Positions 7,174-15,332 of a DNA stretch of 42,332 nucleotides are shown here, in pieces. A program made the position numbers and the translations under genes. The notes below the pieces were generated by a model. The model saw nothing but the letters and a program-made list of their open reading frames with translations. It was not told the origin of the DNA and searched no databases. Source of the DNA: Bacillota bacterium (GTDB lineage Bacteria; Bacillota; Limnochordia; Darwinibacteriales; Darwinibacteriaceae). Position 1 is the stretch's first letter. Every line of letters begins with the position of its first letter. Where the stretch lies: contig DURQ01000057.1 in NCBI GenBank assembly GCA_012840725.1, positions 1 to 42,332 of the forward strand. The letters are read 5' to 3'.

Positions 7174-8142
7174 ATGGCTGGAGCTTTCCCTCAATCCCTC
7201 AGCCACTGGCGAGAGCTCCAGGCAGAGGTGCCTAGCGGCCAAGAATACCGCTCCTGCGGCAGCGTTGAAATCGGGCAGAGTGAGTCTCTGCCTGGGCGCG
7301 GCCAACCTGATCTCTTCTTCCATGGGAACAAGCACCCATCTTCCTGCGGAGAACACCCCTCCGCATGCTGCGACCCGCCCTTCGGTCTTGGTCAAACCGA
7401 GTTCAGCCAAGGCAGATACGGCTAAGCGGCCGAGCTGGCGGCCGGCATCGGCCAGGATCTCCTGTGAGGCCCCATGGCCTTGGTCAGCCAGCGTCCCGAT
7501 CGTTTTGCTGAATCCACCGATATAGCCGCGATCCAGCGGTGTCTTGTAGATCAGTGGGATAAGCTCACTTGGGTCAACAACGTTGAAATAGGACTTGACT
7601 GCCTCCAGGAGCACCTGATCTTCGGGGAGGCGGCGGTCATAGGCCCGCATAACGCGGCGCAGAGCTTGCAGAGCGATCCAAAAAGCGCCACCTTCATCGC
7701 CCAGCAGATAGCCCCAGCCGCCAACGCGATGGCTGCGTTCACCGTGGATGCCGTAGGCGATGGAACCGGTGCCTGCGATCACCGCCACGCCATCGGTTCC
7801 GCTCAAGGCGCCCAGTAAGGCTATGTGCGCGTCGTGGGCCACCACTACCCTGGTAAAGCCTTCAGGATGGAAGGCTTCTGTTAGCTCAGCCTGTTCCGAG
7901 GGGCGCCCAGCCCCGGAAACACCAATGGCCAGCGTGATTTGAGGCACTGCTTCCGCTTCTTCCAATCCACTCTGGGCCCAGCATCCCCGCATCGCCTCAC
8001 GGACAGACCGCAATACTCCACTAACGCCGTTCACGGTGTAGTTGGCGGGCCCTCCATGGCCGCGACCGAGCACCCGGCCTTCCAGGGTCGTCAGCAGAGC
8101 CTCCGTTGATGTTCCGCCGCAGTCTATCCCCAAGAGGTACAT
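7153..8142 (-). CDS. murK: BadF/BadG-type amino-sugar kinase (MurNAc/GlcNAc kinase)
   Basis: A 329-aa ASKHA-fold kinase. The N-terminal phosphate-1 motif reads GIDCGGTSTEALL, followed by VVAHDAHIALLGAL and the GVAVIAGTGSIAYG phosphate-2 region, then GGWGYLLGDEGGAFW and a late AACGGVFSAG adenosine region. BadF/BadG-type kinases include human NAGK and Clostridium MurK, which phosphorylates both MurNAc and GlcNAc in the cytosol. Here it is the last gene of the murQ-namZ-rpiR operon, 3 nt after the regulator, so phosphorylating MurNAc to MurNAc-6-P (the MurQ substrate) and GlcNAc released by NagZ is the natural role. The symbol rests on context; a GlcNAc-only kinase is possible. Confidence 0.85.
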   Translation of the reverse strand: MYLLGIDCGGTSTEALLTTLEGRVLGRGHGGPANYTVNGVSGVLRSVREAMRGCWAQSGLEEAEAVPQITLAIGVSGAGRPSEQAELTEAFHPEGFTRVVVAHDAHIALLGALSGTDGVAVIAGTGSIAYGIHGERSHRVGGWGYLLGDEGGAFWIALQALRRVMRAYDRRLPEDQVLLEAVKSYFNVVDPSELIPLIYKTPLDRGYIGGFSKTIGTLADQGHGASQEILADAGRQLGRLAVSALAELGLTKTEGRVAACGGVFSAGRWVLVPMEEEIRLAAPRQRLTLPDFNAAAGAVFLAARHLCLELSPVAEGLRESSSHGVARDV

Positions 8143-8145
8143 TGC

Positions 8146-9012
8146 CTATCCCCTCGCATTGGCTGACCTGCGCTGGGCGAGCGCTTGTTTCGTTCGCTCA
8201 ACGGCCTGCATCGATCGCCCGTAATCAACTAGGGCAACGGCGATAAACAGCGTATCGATCACACTCAGCTGAGCTATGCGTGACGAGATGGCGCCGCCCC
8301 GCAGGATGCTCTCCTGCGAAGAGATGAGAAGGACGTGATCGGCCGCACCGGCGACAGGGGAAGATGGATAGTTGGTTATGGCAATCGTGGCGGCACCGGC
8401 CGAGCGAGCCGTCTGCAGCGCATCCACAATTTCCCACGTCTCACCAGAGTAGGAGATACCCACAGCCACATCGCCGGGTTTGAGCAGGGACGCCCGGGTG
8501 ATCTGGGCATGGTAATCAACAAAAGCATTGGCTCTTAGGCCGATGCGCGAAAACTTCTGGGCCGCATCTACAGCCACATTCCCGGAAGCCCAGATGCCGT
8601 AAAAATGGATCTCGCCAGCGCTGCTCAAGATCTGAACAGCGGTTTGGAGTGTCTTTGGATCTAGAACCCGCCAGGTGTCCTGCAGGGCAGTGATGCTGGC
8701 CTGGAAGATCTTGTCCCGGATGGTTTCCACGTCATCGTCCAGCTCTATTGCGCCATAGATGGGTTGGGTCTTCACGGCCACGTCTTGGGCCAGCAGGATC
8801 TTAAACTCCTGAAATCCTCTGCACCCCAAACGCTTGCAGAACTTGACAACCGTGGCATCGCTCACCCCCGCTTCCAAGGCCAGTTCCGTGATGGTGAGGT
8901 GGACCGCCCGTGAAGGGTTACTTAATACCGCATCGACCACCTTCCGCTCTGCCGGTCGAAAATCTGAGTAGGCATTCCGCAGTTGAGCGATGATATTCGC
9001 AACCTGGCTCAT
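8146..9012 (-). CDS. murR: RpiR/MurR family transcriptional regulator (HTH plus SIS domain)
   Basis: About 288 aa. Residues 1-80 form an RpiR helix-turn-helix, with FRPAERKVVDAVL and LALEAGVSDATVVKFCKRLGCRGFQEFK as the recognition region. Residues about 110-260 form a SIS sugar-phosphate-binding domain, with IHFYGIWASGNVAVDAAQKF and VAVGISYSGETWEIVDAL. ATG 9012 has AGGGGTG 5 nt upstream; the TTG just before it is less likely. MurR proteins sense MurNAc-6-P and control MurNAc catabolism, and the gene lies between namZ and the kinase, so it most likely controls both divergent operons from the 12818-13078 region. The symbol is assigned by context. Confidence 0.87.
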   Translation of the reverse strand: MSQVANIIAQLRNAYSDFRPAERKVVDAVLSNPSRAVHLTITELALEAGVSDATVVKFCKRLGCRGFQEFKILLAQDVAVKTQPIYGAIELDDDVETIRDKIFQASITALQDTWRVLDPKTLQTAVQILSSAGEIHFYGIWASGNVAVDAAQKFSRIGLRANAFVDYHAQITRASLLKPGDVAVGISYSGETWEIVDALQTARSAGAATIAITNYPSSPVAGAADHVLLISSQESILRGGAISSRIAQLSVIDTLFIAVALVDYGRSMQAVERTKQALAQRRSANARG

Positions 9013-9033
9013 CAAAACACCCCTGTCTTTGGC

Positions 9034-10179
9034 TCAATAAAGGAAGTACTCTCTTCTCATCGCGGCGAAGTCCTGGGCCTGCTGTTCCCATTCCTCCAGA
9101 AGCCGAGCTACCCCCTGTTGATCCCGTTTTTGGATCAACTCCCGCAGGGCCGTAGTCCCCGCCAAAAGGTCAAAGAAGTACCTTCCCTTTGAGGGGCCAA
9201 GGAACTCGAACTCATCGTACATACTGCCCGTTACACTGAGCAGGTGAACAGCGGTAGAGATGGGCGAAAACTGCTCTCCGTCCAGAACATGGAGCTGGAC
9301 CCCTCCACAAACCTTGTCCTTATGTTTGCTGAACATGGGAGTGAAGTAGGTGGGACGAAAGGCTGCGCCGGGCAGACCCAAGTTGTTGAGTTCCTCTGCC
9401 CAAGCGTAGGGGTCAACCCAGGGTGCACCGATCAGTTCGAAGGGGCGGCACGTGCCCCGGCCCTCGGAGAGATTGGTGCCTTCCACCAGGCAGGTTCCCG
9501 GATAGACCAGCACCGTATCGGTCGTGGGCATGTTTGGAGAGGGCGGAACCCAGGGGAGGCCCGTGTCCTTCCAGGTGAATTCCCTCTGCCAGCCTTCCAT
9601 CTTCACCACCGTGAGATCTGCCCCGATCCTCCGTGTTTCGTTGAAAAACAGGGCCATTTCGCCGATGGTCAGCCCGTACCGGATGGGAATCGGGTAACCA
9701 ACAAAAGACTGGAGGCTTTCTTCCAGGATCCCTCCGCTCACAACCTCTCCCCCTAAGGGGTTAGGCCGATCGAGGACGAAAATCCGGAGGTTGGCTTCAG
9801 CCGCCGCCTCCAGCAGGTAGAGCAGGGAGTAGAGGTAGGTATAGAACCGGACGCCCACATCCTGGACATCGAAAACCAAGCAGTCTACCTGTTCGAGCAT
9901 CTCCTTGGTCGGCTTGAGGTTGGCTCCGTAGAGGCTGTAAACAGGCAGCCCTGTGCGGGGATCGACACCTGTCTCAACCTTTTCGCCTGCTTGAGCATTG
10001 CCCCGCAGGCCGTGTTCCAGGCCGAAGAGGGCGCTGACCCCGCCCGCTGCGGTCAGAAGATCCAGGGTGGATCTCAGCTGGCCATCCACGGCACTGGGGC
10101 TTGTGACGAGTCCGATCCGCATCTTCCCAACGTACCCATCCAACTTGGCCATAAAGCCGGCAATTCCCTGCTTAACCAC
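9034..10179 (-). CDS. namZ: DUF1343 exo-beta-N-acetylmuramidase (NamZ), cytoplasmic form
   Basis: About 381 aa covering the full DUF1343/NamZ family. Conserved stretches are an IGLVTSPSAVDGQLRSTLDLL start region, FGLEHGLRG, CLVFDVQDVGVRFYTYLYSL and FVLDRPNPLGGE. NamZ of Bacillus subtilis and Tannerella removes MurNAc from the non-reducing end of peptidoglycan fragments. Unlike the secreted B. subtilis enzyme, this one has no signal peptide, so it should act on imported fragments. I chose GTG 10179, with GGAAGGGG 8 nt upstream and just after the murQ stop; ATG 10200 would overlap murQ by 17 nt. Its operon neighbours murQ and murR support the assignment. Confidence 0.88.
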   Translation of the reverse strand: MVKQGIAGFMAKLDGYVGKMRIGLVTSPSAVDGQLRSTLDLLTAAGGVSALFGLEHGLRGNAQAGEKVETGVDPRTGLPVYSLYGANLKPTKEMLEQVDCLVFDVQDVGVRFYTYLYSLLYLLEAAAEANLRIFVLDRPNPLGGEVVSGGILEESLQSFVGYPIPIRYGLTIGEMALFFNETRRIGADLTVVKMEGWQREFTWKDTGLPWVPPSPNMPTTDTVLVYPGTCLVEGTNLSEGRGTCRPFELIGAPWVDPYAWAEELNNLGLPGAAFRPTYFTPMFSKHKDKVCGGVQLHVLDGEQFSPISTAVHLLSVTGSMYDEFEFLGPSKGRYFFDLLAGTTALRELIQKRDQQGVARLLEEWEQQAQDFAAMRREYFLY

Positions 10180-10183
10180 GGCC

Positions 10184-11110
10184 CTAGCCCCTTCCTCCAT
10201 CAGAAACCAGCTGCAGCGCCCTGCCCACTACGCCTTCTGCCTGGGCAAGGAGATCCTGCGCCGACTGCAGATCGCAGCCGGCCTTGAGCATGACGATGGC
10301 TGCCTTTATGTTGAACCCCGCCTTTTCCAGCACCTCGCACACCAGCTCTGCGGGTGCACCTGTCACTTCCTGAACGATCCGTTCGGCGCGCTGCACCAGC
10401 TTGGCGTTGGTGGGGATCATATCAACCATCAGATTCTGGTAGACCTTGCCCAGCTTGATCATGAGGGTGGTGCTCAAGGTGTTGAGCACGATCTTCTGCG
10501 CCGTTCCGGCCTTCATGCGCGTCGAGCCCGCCACCACTTCGGGGCCCACTACGGGCGCGATGGTGACATCGGCAATCTTGGCGATCTCTGAGTCGCCGTT
10601 GCAGGTTATGCCGATGGTGGCCAGCCCCATTTCTTTAGCCCTCTGCATGGGAGCCAGCACATAGGGGGTCCTCCCGCTGGCCGTGATCCCCACAAGGGCA
10701 TCGGCTGCCGTGGGGTTTTGGGCTAAAAAGTCCGTTAGGCCGGCCCTGCTGTCATCTTCCGCCTTTTCTACGGGGACAAACATGGCGCGCTGCCCGCCGG
10801 CGATGAGAGCCTTAACGCGGTCTTCTCCCACTCCGAAGGTGGGGAGAAGCTCCGCCGCGTCAAGCACACCGAGCCGCCCGCTGGTGCCAGCGCCCATGTA
10901 GAAGATTTTCCCCCCCTTTTTGAACACGGCCACCAGCAGATCTGCCGCCGCGGCGATGCGGGGGACTTCCCGCTGGACCGCGTCGATCACCTGCTGGTCT
11001 TCTCGAGTGATCAAAGCTACTATCTCAGTCGTGGAGAGCGTGTCAATGTTGAGGCTGGCTTCGTTGCGCTCTTCCGTGGTCAAGTTGTTCAGTTTAGGTA
11101 TGGACTCCAT
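10184..11110 (-). CDS. murQ: N-acetylmuramic acid 6-phosphate etherase
   Basis: About 308 aa with the SIS-fold MurQ signatures: YMGAGTSGRLGVLDAAE (including the catalytic-region Glu), FGVGEDRVKALIAGG, VGITASGRTPYV, and VGPEVVAGSTRMKAGTAQK followed by a C-terminal UBA-like helical tail. MurQ cleaves the D-lactyl ether of MurNAc-6-P to give GlcNAc-6-P and D-lactate in the cytosol. The start is ATG 11110, with GAAGGCGG 7 nt upstream; the longer frame to 11167 overlaps the upstream gene and lacks family similarity. It lies between the PIG-L gene and namZ. This is the most secure functional call of the locus. Confidence 0.96.
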   Translation of the reverse strand: MESIPKLNNLTTEERNEASLNIDTLSTTEIVALITREDQQVIDAVQREVPRIAAAADLLVAVFKKGGKIFYMGAGTSGRLGVLDAAELLPTFGVGEDRVKALIAGGQRAMFVPVEKAEDDSRAGLTDFLAQNPTAADALVGITASGRTPYVLAPMQRAKEMGLATIGITCNGDSEIAKIADVTIAPVVGPEVVAGSTRMKAGTAQKIVLNTLSTTLMIKLGKVYQNLMVDMIPTNAKLVQRAERIVQEVTGAPAELVCEVLEKAGFNIKAAIVMLKAGCDLQSAQDLLAQAEGVVGRALQLVSDGGRG

Positions 11111-11141
11111 CACACAACCGCCTTCACAGATAGTAACTCCC

Positions 11142-11855
11142 TTAGAGAGGCTTGCCCGGAAGGGCATCTCCCTTGTGAACCTTGGCGCCTTTGGGACGCA
11201 TCAGCCCCACGGCGTACTTCTTCCTTGCGAGGCACCCGCGCATGACCGCCAGGGCCTTGTAGTAATCGAGGTAGCGGAAGTCGGAGATGGACCCGCTGAA
11301 CAGTTCATACTCGGAAACGGCCCTAAGCCACTGATCAAAGCTGTCTGTGATGTCCACGTAGGTGTCCACCTCAAAGCCATAGGGGTCTTCCCAGTTTTCG
11401 GCGAAGAACTGGGTGTAGCACCCGTGAGCCGGCAGTTCTCGTTTGATGGCGGGCAGAGCCGCGTAAAAGATGGCGTCTTGAACGATGTAGTACGTGGCCT
11501 CGTGGTCTTTGTGCATACTGCCCTTCCAGTGGGTGATCATGATATCCGGTTTTTCTGCCCGGATAATATCCGCTAAAGCATATTTGACTTCATCGTTAAC
11601 CGGCAGCTCCGCATCTTTGTAGGGCAGGAAGATGGCCTTAGCTCCCAGGGCAGCCGCGGCCCGGTGCCCCTCCTCGATTTTCTGCTTGGCATAGTCCTCT
11701 GGGGATAGGGTTTTGTGCCCCTTTTCGCCCGGCGTTAGGTGGACCAGCACCGCCTCATGGCCGCTGCTTGTGTATTTGGCAACGACGGCCCCGGCCATGA
11801 TCTCCGCATCAGCGGCGTGGGCCCCGACAACCATTATCTTGTGTTTCCCTTCCAT
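11142..11855 (-). CDS. PIG-L (LmbE) family deacetylase-like protein with altered active-site motif
   Basis: A 237-aa member of the PIG-L/LmbE zinc N-deacetylase family. The usual AHPDDE motif reads AHAADAE: His13 and Asp16, the zinc ligands by MshB numbering, are present, but the general-base Asp15 is Ala and Glu17 is Ala. The downstream THWKGSMHKDHEAT segment supplies the further His residues of the family. ATG 11855 has AGGAGGG at 6 nt. It lies 11 nt after the GNAT stop and 31 nt before murQ, firmly in the operon. By context it may act on GlcNAc, MurNAc or their phosphates, and the adjacent GNAT could re-acetylate. The missing base suggests a changed mechanism or a non-catalytic role. Confidence 0.85.
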   Translation of the reverse strand: MEGKHKIMVVGAHAADAEIMAGAVVAKYTSSGHEAVLVHLTPGEKGHKTLSPEDYAKQKIEEGHRAAAALGAKAIFLPYKDAELPVNDEVKYALADIIRAEKPDIMITHWKGSMHKDHEATYYIVQDAIFYAALPAIKRELPAHGCYTQFFAENWEDPYGFEVDTYVDITDSFDQWLRAVSEYELFSGSISDFRYLDYYKALAVMRGCLARKKYAVGLMRPKGAKVHKGDALPGKPL

Positions 11856-11866
11856 TGATTGCCCTC

Positions 11867-12817
11867 CTAAGCAAGCTCCTTTTTGCATACGTAGAACCGG
11901 CGGCTGACCGTGAACCCAACGCTTTGGTAAAGGCGGCCAGCGGCGCTCGTTTCACTGGTCCACAGGAACCATGCCCCGTGCATCCCCTGGGCCCGCATGG
12001 AGCTCAGACAGAGATGGAGCAGGATCTTGCCCAATCCTTTGCCCCGCTCTTCCTCGGCAACGCCAAAGGGGCCGAAGCGTTCGGGTATCCCTTCATAACC
12101 TCCGTGGAGGCAGAAACCAACCAGGTTGGAGCCATGGCGGGCTACAAAAATCCTGGACAAAGGAAGCCCCTGCAGGATCCCTTCGCGGATGGCCCGGCCC
12201 CAATCGGGGTTGAACCTCTCGTTGGCAAAGGCGATCAGCTCAACCAAGTCAGAACTGCCTGCAGTCCTGAAAGAGTACCCTTCGGCCTCCCGCACTTTGA
12301 TCAGCTCGCGCACTTCCGAAGGCATGCCGTAGCCAACCAGGTTCAGATCCATGGCAGCGGCAGTGTACAACCTAGCAAACCCCAGCTTCTGCAGGAATTC
12401 CCACCCTTCCGGGTAGGTCTGTGCGTCTAGGCCGGGCAGAACGTAGTTGGGTGCGTAAGAGGCGAAGAACACGTTTCTGCGGCCCTGCCTTCGGAGAAAG
12501 TCAAAGGCCTGTTCGAACAGGGCACGCCCGATCCCCTGCCTGCGGTGCTCTGGATGGACAAAGAAGAACGGAATCCAGCCGTTCTCCGGTTCCAAATCGC
12601 TTCCAGCCATGGGCATCAGGCGCCGCACCGCATAACAGCAGCCCACGAGCTCGCCTTGGGAAAAGGCCAGGCGAAGGCCCTCTGGGTCGAAGTTACCGTC
12701 CAACAGGACCAGGCGCACGAATCTGTCCAAGGTGATGGGATCCTGGGGCAGGGCCTCATTCCACAGCTCCACAATCGCCCTTTCATCTCCCGGCAGATAG
12801 CCGCGATACTTAATCAT
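11867..12817 (-). CDS. GNAT family acetyltransferase, two-domain
   Basis: A 316-aa protein with two GNAT domains. The N-terminal domain (about 1-150) has FFFVHPEHRRQGIGRALFEQA, a full R-x-x-G-x-G acetyl-CoA loop. The C-terminal domain (about 160-310) has GPFGVAEEERGKGLGKILLH and ends with LYQSVGFTVSRRFYVC, so both acetyl-CoA sites look intact. It is the first gene of the minus-strand murQ operon, with an AGGGGG ribosome site. An acceptor is not evident. An amino sugar or a muropeptide amine is suggested only by the neighbourhood, in particular the PIG-L deacetylase directly downstream. Confidence 0.88.
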   Translation of the reverse strand: MIKYRGYLPGDERAIVELWNEALPQDPITLDRFVRLVLLDGNFDPEGLRLAFSQGELVGCCYAVRRLMPMAGSDLEPENGWIPFFFVHPEHRRQGIGRALFEQAFDFLRRQGRRNVFFASYAPNYVLPGLDAQTYPEGWEFLQKLGFARLYTAAAMDLNLVGYGMPSEVRELIKVREAEGYSFRTAGSSDLVELIAFANERFNPDWGRAIREGILQGLPLSRIFVARHGSNLVGFCLHGGYEGIPERFGPFGVAEEERGKGLGKILLHLCLSSMRAQGMHGAWFLWTSETSAAGRLYQSVGFTVSRRFYVCKKELA

Positions 12818-13078
12818 GGTCGGTTCCCCCTGTTCCTTCCAAAAATGGCCTCATCAGGTCTAACGTATCGGTGCTGATGGGTGAGCAAAAATATTTACTC
12901 GTTTTGCTCCGGAAATCAGCCTCATCAGTAAGGTGATTTCTTCACCATTTGGGAGGAATTCACCTTCCAACGAAGAAAAATATCGTCAAAGAAGGGGGGA
13001 TCGGCGTTAAGAACTGCTTTGCGTGTGGTTAAGGTGAGCTTTTGGCATCTAAGGCTTTCATTCGAGGAGGTAAAAGAC
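12818..13078. promoter_or_regulatory. Divergent control region of the two MurNAc-salvage operons
   Basis: The region separates the minus (GNAT-pigL-murQ-namZ-murR-murK) and plus (importer-nagZ-anmK) operons. It holds a perfect inverted repeat GAGCAAAA (12883-12890) / TTTTGCTC (12902-12909), the identical 10-mer GCCTCATCAG at 12848-12857 and 12919-12928, and a GGTGA-N5-TCACC repeat near 12931-12945. These are candidates for MurR and other operator sites. No consensus -35/-10 pair stands out, so the promoters may be weak or activator-dependent. Confidence 0.5.
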
Positions 13079-14371
13079 GTGCCTAAGAGAATGTGCGTTT
13101 TAACGGCTCTGCTCTTGGTCCTGGCAGTCAGCGCTTCCGCCTTTGCCAACTGGACCGGGACGATTACCATCTGGGACTGCCCAAGATGGGGTAACGAAGA
13201 AGATGACAAGTTCCACTGGATCAAGGGTAAAATCGCCGAGTTTGAGGCCAGCCACCCGGGTGTGAAGATCGAGCTGGTCGAAACACCCTGGGCCGAACTG
13301 GGCGAGAAACTCAGCGTGGCCATTGCCGGCAGAGCATGGCCGGATATTGTCCCTGTGGATATCAGCGGCGCCATTAACCGCAACCATCTGGAACAGGGAG
13401 TTGTGGAAGCCCTCGACGATTATATGACCCCTGAGGAACTGGAGGACTTCTTCCCAGGCGCCCTCGAGGCCTACACCTACAAAGGCAAGCTGTACGGCAT
13501 CCCCATGTCCATGAGCGTCCACGTTATGCTGCTCAACCTGGACCATTTTGCCGAGGCTGGCGTGGAACCGCCTGAAAACGGCCGCTGGACTTGGGATGAG
13601 TTCGTGGAAAAAGCAAAAGCCCTCACCTTTGACAGTGACGGCGACGGCGTGATCGACAAGTACGGGTTCTCCACCTACATCCTCCCAGGCTACTATGAGG
13701 CTTGGCCCTTCTTCTACATGGATGGAGCTCAGCCCATCGTGAACGACGAGTTTGGCTTCAACACCCCCGAAGCCATCAGCGCCATCCAGAAGCTTGTTGA
13801 TCTGAAGTTCGTACACGGCGCTGCACCAGTTGAGATGGGCAGCTCTGATGTGGGCGGAACCTTCAGGGCTCTTGCTCGTGAAGGAGAACGCTTCGTGGCC
13901 ATCCAGCCCTGGAACTCCTGGGCCATCGCTACTGTGACAGGCGAAGGCGTCAACCACATGCCCAATGTGATGGTGGCAGAGTATCCCATCGGCGAATCCG
14001 GCCGGCCGATCACAATTGGCGGTGCCGGCGGCTGGGTAGTCATGTACCAGAAAGACCGCAGCAAGCTGGATGTGGTTGTGGAGTTCGCCAAGTTCCTCTC
14101 CACTACCGAGGAGCAGTACACCTTTGCTCTCAACTACGGCACGTTCCCGTCTAGGAAGTCTACCGAGGCCATGGATCCCTTTGCGGATCAGCCCCTGATG
14201 GCCCGGGCGGCGGAGATGTTGGAGTATGCCGTCACCGTTCCAGAGCATCCCAACTGGGCGCAGATCGATGCCCGCATCCAGGCCGAGCTCCAGCTGATCT
14301 TCGCCGGGGAGAAGAGTGTGGAGCAGGGCATGAACGACGCCGCAGCGCAGGTTCAGCGCCTGCTGCGGTAG
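13079..14371 (+). CDS. ABC transporter sugar-binding protein (family 1), muropeptide/amino-sugar importer
   Basis: A 430-aa extracytoplasmic solute-binding protein. GTG 13079 has GAGGAGG 8 nt upstream. Residues 1-22 form a Sec signal peptide with cleavage likely after AFA and no lipobox Cys. The mature part has family-1 features: EFEASHPGVKIELVETPW, PDIVPVDISGAI, GKLYGIPMSMSVHVMLLNLDHFAEAGVEPP and a late GGAGGWVVMYQKDRSKLDVVVEF. Genes for two matching permeases follow, and NagZ and AnmK are downstream, so the ligand is probably a peptidoglycan-derived saccharide such as a GlcNAc-MurNAc fragment. The ligand cannot be read from sequence alone. Confidence 0.9.
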   Translation: MPKRMCVLTALLLVLAVSASAFANWTGTITIWDCPRWGNEEDDKFHWIKGKIAEFEASHPGVKIELVETPWAELGEKLSVAIAGRAWPDIVPVDISGAINRNHLEQGVVEALDDYMTPEELEDFFPGALEAYTYKGKLYGIPMSMSVHVMLLNLDHFAEAGVEPPENGRWTWDEFVEKAKALTFDSDGDGVIDKYGFSTYILPGYYEAWPFFYMDGAQPIVNDEFGFNTPEAISAIQKLVDLKFVHGAAPVEMGSSDVGGTFRALAREGERFVAIQPWNSWAIATVTGEGVNHMPNVMVAEYPIGESGRPITIGGAGGWVVMYQKDRSKLDVVVEFAKFLSTTEEQYTFALNYGTFPSRKSTEAMDPFADQPLMARAAEMLEYAVTVPEHPNWAQIDARIQAELQLIFAGEKSVEQGMNDAAAQVQRLLR

Positions 14372-14399
14372 TAAAGCAGAAGACAGCAATCAAGACTTG

Positions 14400-14425
14400 G
14401 GGGGCGCCAAAACGCCCCCTCTTTT
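14400..14425 (+). terminator. Leaky terminator between binding-protein and permease genes
   Basis: GGGGGCG and CGCCCCC form a 7-bp GC stem around CCAAAA, followed by TCTTTT. It lies 28 nt after the binding-protein stop. Such attenuators let binding protein exceed permease levels. Confidence 0.7.
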
Positions 14426-14444
14426 GACAGTCAGGAGGTTGCCC

Positions 14445-15323
14445 ATGCTCAAGCGTATCTGGAAAGCCCGTTCCGGCTACCTGTTCATCCTCCCCAAGTT
14501 CGTTTTCTTCACCGTCTTTGTCCTGGTGCCGATCATCTGGTCCTTCTTCGTCTCTTTCCAGGAGTACCGCATTTTCGGAACCGAATGGGTGGGCCTGCGC
14601 AACTTCAGAGATGCCCTCCAGGATGACCTGTTCTGGATGGCCGTTTCCAATACCCTGCGCTATGCAGTGGTAGTCACACCCTGTTCGGTCGCCATCGCCC
14701 TGATCTTGGCTTCTTTAATCCATCCCCTGAGGCCGGGCGCCCAGACCTTTTTCCGCGCCGCCTTTTACCTGCCCACCGTGGCCTCCAGTGTCGTTATCTC
14801 CATGGTCTGGCGCTGGATCTTCCAGACCCGCTACGGTTTGGCCAACTACTTCCTCAGCCTAGTGGGCATCGAGCCCATCAACTGGCTGCACAGTTCGGCC
14901 TGGGCCTTAAGATCGGTGATCATCATGGCGGTTCTGACGCCGCCGGGAGTTGGGGTCATCCTCTATCTTGCGGCCATGGGCTCCATTCCTGAAAGTCTCT
15001 ATGAAGCGGCCCGCATCGACGGAGCGAACCGCCTCATGCAGTGGTGGAAGATCACCGTGCCGCTGGTCAAACCCACTACCCTGTATCTTCTCATCGTGTC
15101 CACCATCGGCTCTTTCCAGGTGTTCGACCAGGTTATGATGATGACTCAGGGCGGGCCCGGCTACGCTACAACAACCATCGTGCACCGCATCTACAACGTG
15201 GCGTTCCGCGACTTCGAGTTCGGCTATGCTGGAGCAATGTCCATGCTGCTGTTTGCCGCGGTGATTGTCCTTGCGCTGATCCAATCGAAGCTGGTCTCCA
15301 GTGATGCTGAGTACAAAGGGTAG
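14445..15323 (+). CDS. ABC sugar transporter permease, MalF/UgpA type
   Basis: A 292-aa inner-membrane permease with six predicted membrane segments. The EAA loop that docks the ATPase reads EAARIDGANRLMQWWKITVPL and lies in the last third as expected. ATG 14445 follows AGGAGG at about 7 nt. It is followed by the second permease after a 9-nt gap. It forms the heterodimeric channel of the muropeptide importer. No ATPase gene is in the operon, so a shared MsmX-type ATPase encoded elsewhere is inferred. Confidence 0.93.
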   Translation: MLKRIWKARSGYLFILPKFVFFTVFVLVPIIWSFFVSFQEYRIFGTEWVGLRNFRDALQDDLFWMAVSNTLRYAVVVTPCSVAIALILASLIHPLRPGAQTFFRAAFYLPTVASSVVISMVWRWIFQTRYGLANYFLSLVGIEPINWLHSSAWALRSVIIMAVLTPPGVGVILYLAAMGSIPESLYEAARIDGANRLMQWWKITVPLVKPTTLYLLIVSTIGSFQVFDQVMMMTQGGPGYATTTIVHRIYNVAFRDFEFGYAGAMSMLLFAAVIVLALIQSKLVSSDAEYKG

Positions 15324-15332
15324 GTGGAGACG

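Noticed and set aside
12818-13078. Riboswitch in the divergent salvage region
   Set aside because: No known riboswitch core was recognised; the repeats look like DNA operator sites.
13100-14389. Long 429-codon minus-strand frame opposite the sugar-binding protein
   Set aside because: It is a shadow of the real gene; no ribosome site, poor composition, no domain.
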